Assembly (NCBI GenBank): GCA_023142975.1
Contig: JAGLIN010000080.1
Location: 1-13,663 of the forward strand
DNA: 13,663 nt
Reading direction: 5' to 3'
Source: Candidatus Parcubacteria bacterium
GTDB lineage: Bacteria > Patescibacteriota > Minisyncoccia > JAHIHE01 > JAGLIN01
Below, piece after piece: positions 12,618 to 13,663 of this stretch. The notes under the pieces are model-generated. The model worked only from the letters and a program-made list of their open reading frames with translations, searched no databases and was not told the DNA's origin. Position numbers and translations under genes: made by a program. Position 1 is the stretch's first letter. Each line of letters opens with the position of its first letter.

Positions 12618-13663
12618 CTAAATCTTAAACTCCACAACATCCCCATCCCGCACAACATATTCTTTTCCTTCAGTTTTTAAAGTTCCTTTTTCAATCGCGT
12701 TATGCCAAGATCCGGAATCCAATAATTCCTGCCAGTTTATGACACTCGCCTTAATAAACTTTTCTTCAAAATCTCCGTGAATTGCGCTACCAGCTTGCGG
12801 GGCGGTGGAATTTTTTTTGACGGTCCAGGCGCGCGTTTCGTCTTTTCCAGTGGTTAAAAAAGTCATTAGATTTAATAAATCATAGCATTTTATAATAAGC
12901 TCATCCAAGCCGGAGATATTTTTATCTAAATTTGTTTCTTTTCTAAATTCTAACGCTTCTTCTTTTGAAAGCTCCGATAAATCCATTTCAAATTTAACAG
13001 GCAGAAATATTTTATTTTCAATTTCAGGTAAAATTTTATTTTTGTCTATTTCTTGATTTTCATTGACGTTTACAATATACAAAATCGGTTTGCTTGTCAA
13101 AAGCTGAAATCCCTTTGAGGCGATCTTTTCATTTTTATCAAGTTCTACAGTATTTGCCATCTGTTCGTTTTCTAACGCTGATTTATATTTTTCAAGAACG
13201 CTTTTAAATAAAATAGCTTCCTTGTCTCCAGAGCGCGCTTCTTTTTCCGTCTTAATTAATCTTTTGGTTACTGTTTCAATATCCGCCAAAATAAGCTCTA
13301 AATTTATTGTTTCCAAATCATCTTGCGGATTTATTTTATTGTTGACATGAGTTATTTTGCCATCTTCAAATCCGCGCACAATATGAACTATCATCTCAAC
13401 TTCTCTAATGTTTGCCAGAAATTTATTTCCCAAACCTTCTCCTTTATGCGCGTCTTTAACTAATCCCGCAATATCCACAAATTCAATCGCAGTTGGAATT
13501 ATTTTTTTGCTCTCGGAAAATTTGGCTAATTTTTCTAATCTTTCATCAGGCACTTTTACAATTCCAACATTCGGATCTATCGTGCAAAACGGATAGTTTG
13601 AAATATCTATCTCCTTTTTTGTTAATGCTTTAAATAATGTAGATTTTCCCACATTAGGAAGTC
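12618..13663 (-). CDS. ychF: Ribosome-binding ATPase YchF (OLA1 family), 5' end missing
   Basis: Partial: the frame stays open through the right edge. Its first visible codons read LPNVGKST, the Walker A/G1 motif GLPNVGKS, so only about ten N-terminal residues are outside. The GTG at 13652 is the Val of that motif, not a start. Switch I NYPFCTIDPNVGIV, G3 DIAGLVKDAHKGEGLGNKFL and the G4 variant NVNE follow. The last replaces NKxD and is the reason YchF prefers ATP to GTP. A helical coiled-coil arm lies in the middle (ILADIETVTKRLIKTEKEAR). The C-terminal TGS domain includes FLTTGKDETRAW, KNSTAPQAGSAIHGDFEEKF and VVRDGDVVEFKI. YchF binds ribosomes and is linked to stress translation; it is close to universal. 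Confidence 0.97.
   Translation of the reverse strand, partial: LPNVGKSTLFKALTKKEIDISNYPFCTIDPNVGIVKVPDERLEKLAKFSESKKIIPTAIEFVDIAGLVKDAHKGEGLGNKFLANIREVEMIVHIVRGFEDGKITHVNNKINPQDDLETINLELILADIETVTKRLIKTEKEARSGDKEAILFKSVLEKYKSALENEQMANTVELDKNEKIASKGFQLLTSKPILYIVNVNENQEIDKNKILPEIENKIFLPVKFEMDLSELSKEEALEFRKETNLDKNISGLDELIIKCYDLLNLMTFLTTGKDETRAWTVKKNSTAPQAGSAIHGDFEEKFIKASVINWQELLDSGSWHNAIEKGTLKTEGKEYVVRDGDVVEFKI

Noticed and set aside
13650..13652. GTG as start codon of ychF
   Set aside because: It encodes the Val inside the nucleotide-binding motif GLPNVGKS; the frame continues to the window edge.

Overview
The window looks like chromosomal DNA from a member of the Candidate Phyla Radiation (Patescibacteria), most likely Parcubacteria-like. 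This is an inference. It rests on AT-rich sequence, compact gene packing, an almost complete lack of Shine-Dalgarno motifs, a type IV secretion pilin-type C-terminal module (GGVMYIGSTGDEQK...AKK...YAIVVV), a RodZ-like HTH/membrane/Ig-fold protein next to recA, a DUF4143 ATPase, and intergenic hairpin repeats of kinds often seen in such genomes. The standard genetic code fits throughout.

Left part (1-2416, minus strand): a two-gene unit. A long membrane-anchored surface protein carries calcium-binding TSP3-type repeats and a conserved C-terminal domain. Two bases downstream starts a membrane-anchored MEMO-family protein (AmmeMemoRadiSam system protein B), cut by the window edge. Its promoter lies back-to-back with that of ftsK.

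Centre (2487-9967, plus strand): ftsK (DNA translocase), a DUF4143 AAA ATPase, an exported beta-helix protein that ends in a Cys-rich stalk and a T4SS-pilin-like double membrane segment, a RodZ-like protein, and recA. recA ends at a bidirectional terminator shared with the convergent ribosomal operon.

Right part (10002-13663, minus strand): the classic rpsF-ssb-rpsR operon, with bS6 carrying a very long charged tail. Upstream is a 504-bp region without genes. It holds tandem repeated promoters, two similar bulged hairpins, a leader hairpin with an asymmetric CC(C)...CCG bulge that may be a bS6:bS18 binding site, a 92-bp inverted repeat whose two local hairpins differ by compensatory changes, and a proximal promoter. 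Beyond it lie a small unrecognised membrane-protein gene and ychF, whose first few codons are outside the window.

The most unusual items are the beta-helix/Cys-rich/T4SS-pilin fusion (6194-8068) and the layered regulatory region of the rpsF operon (11604-12070).
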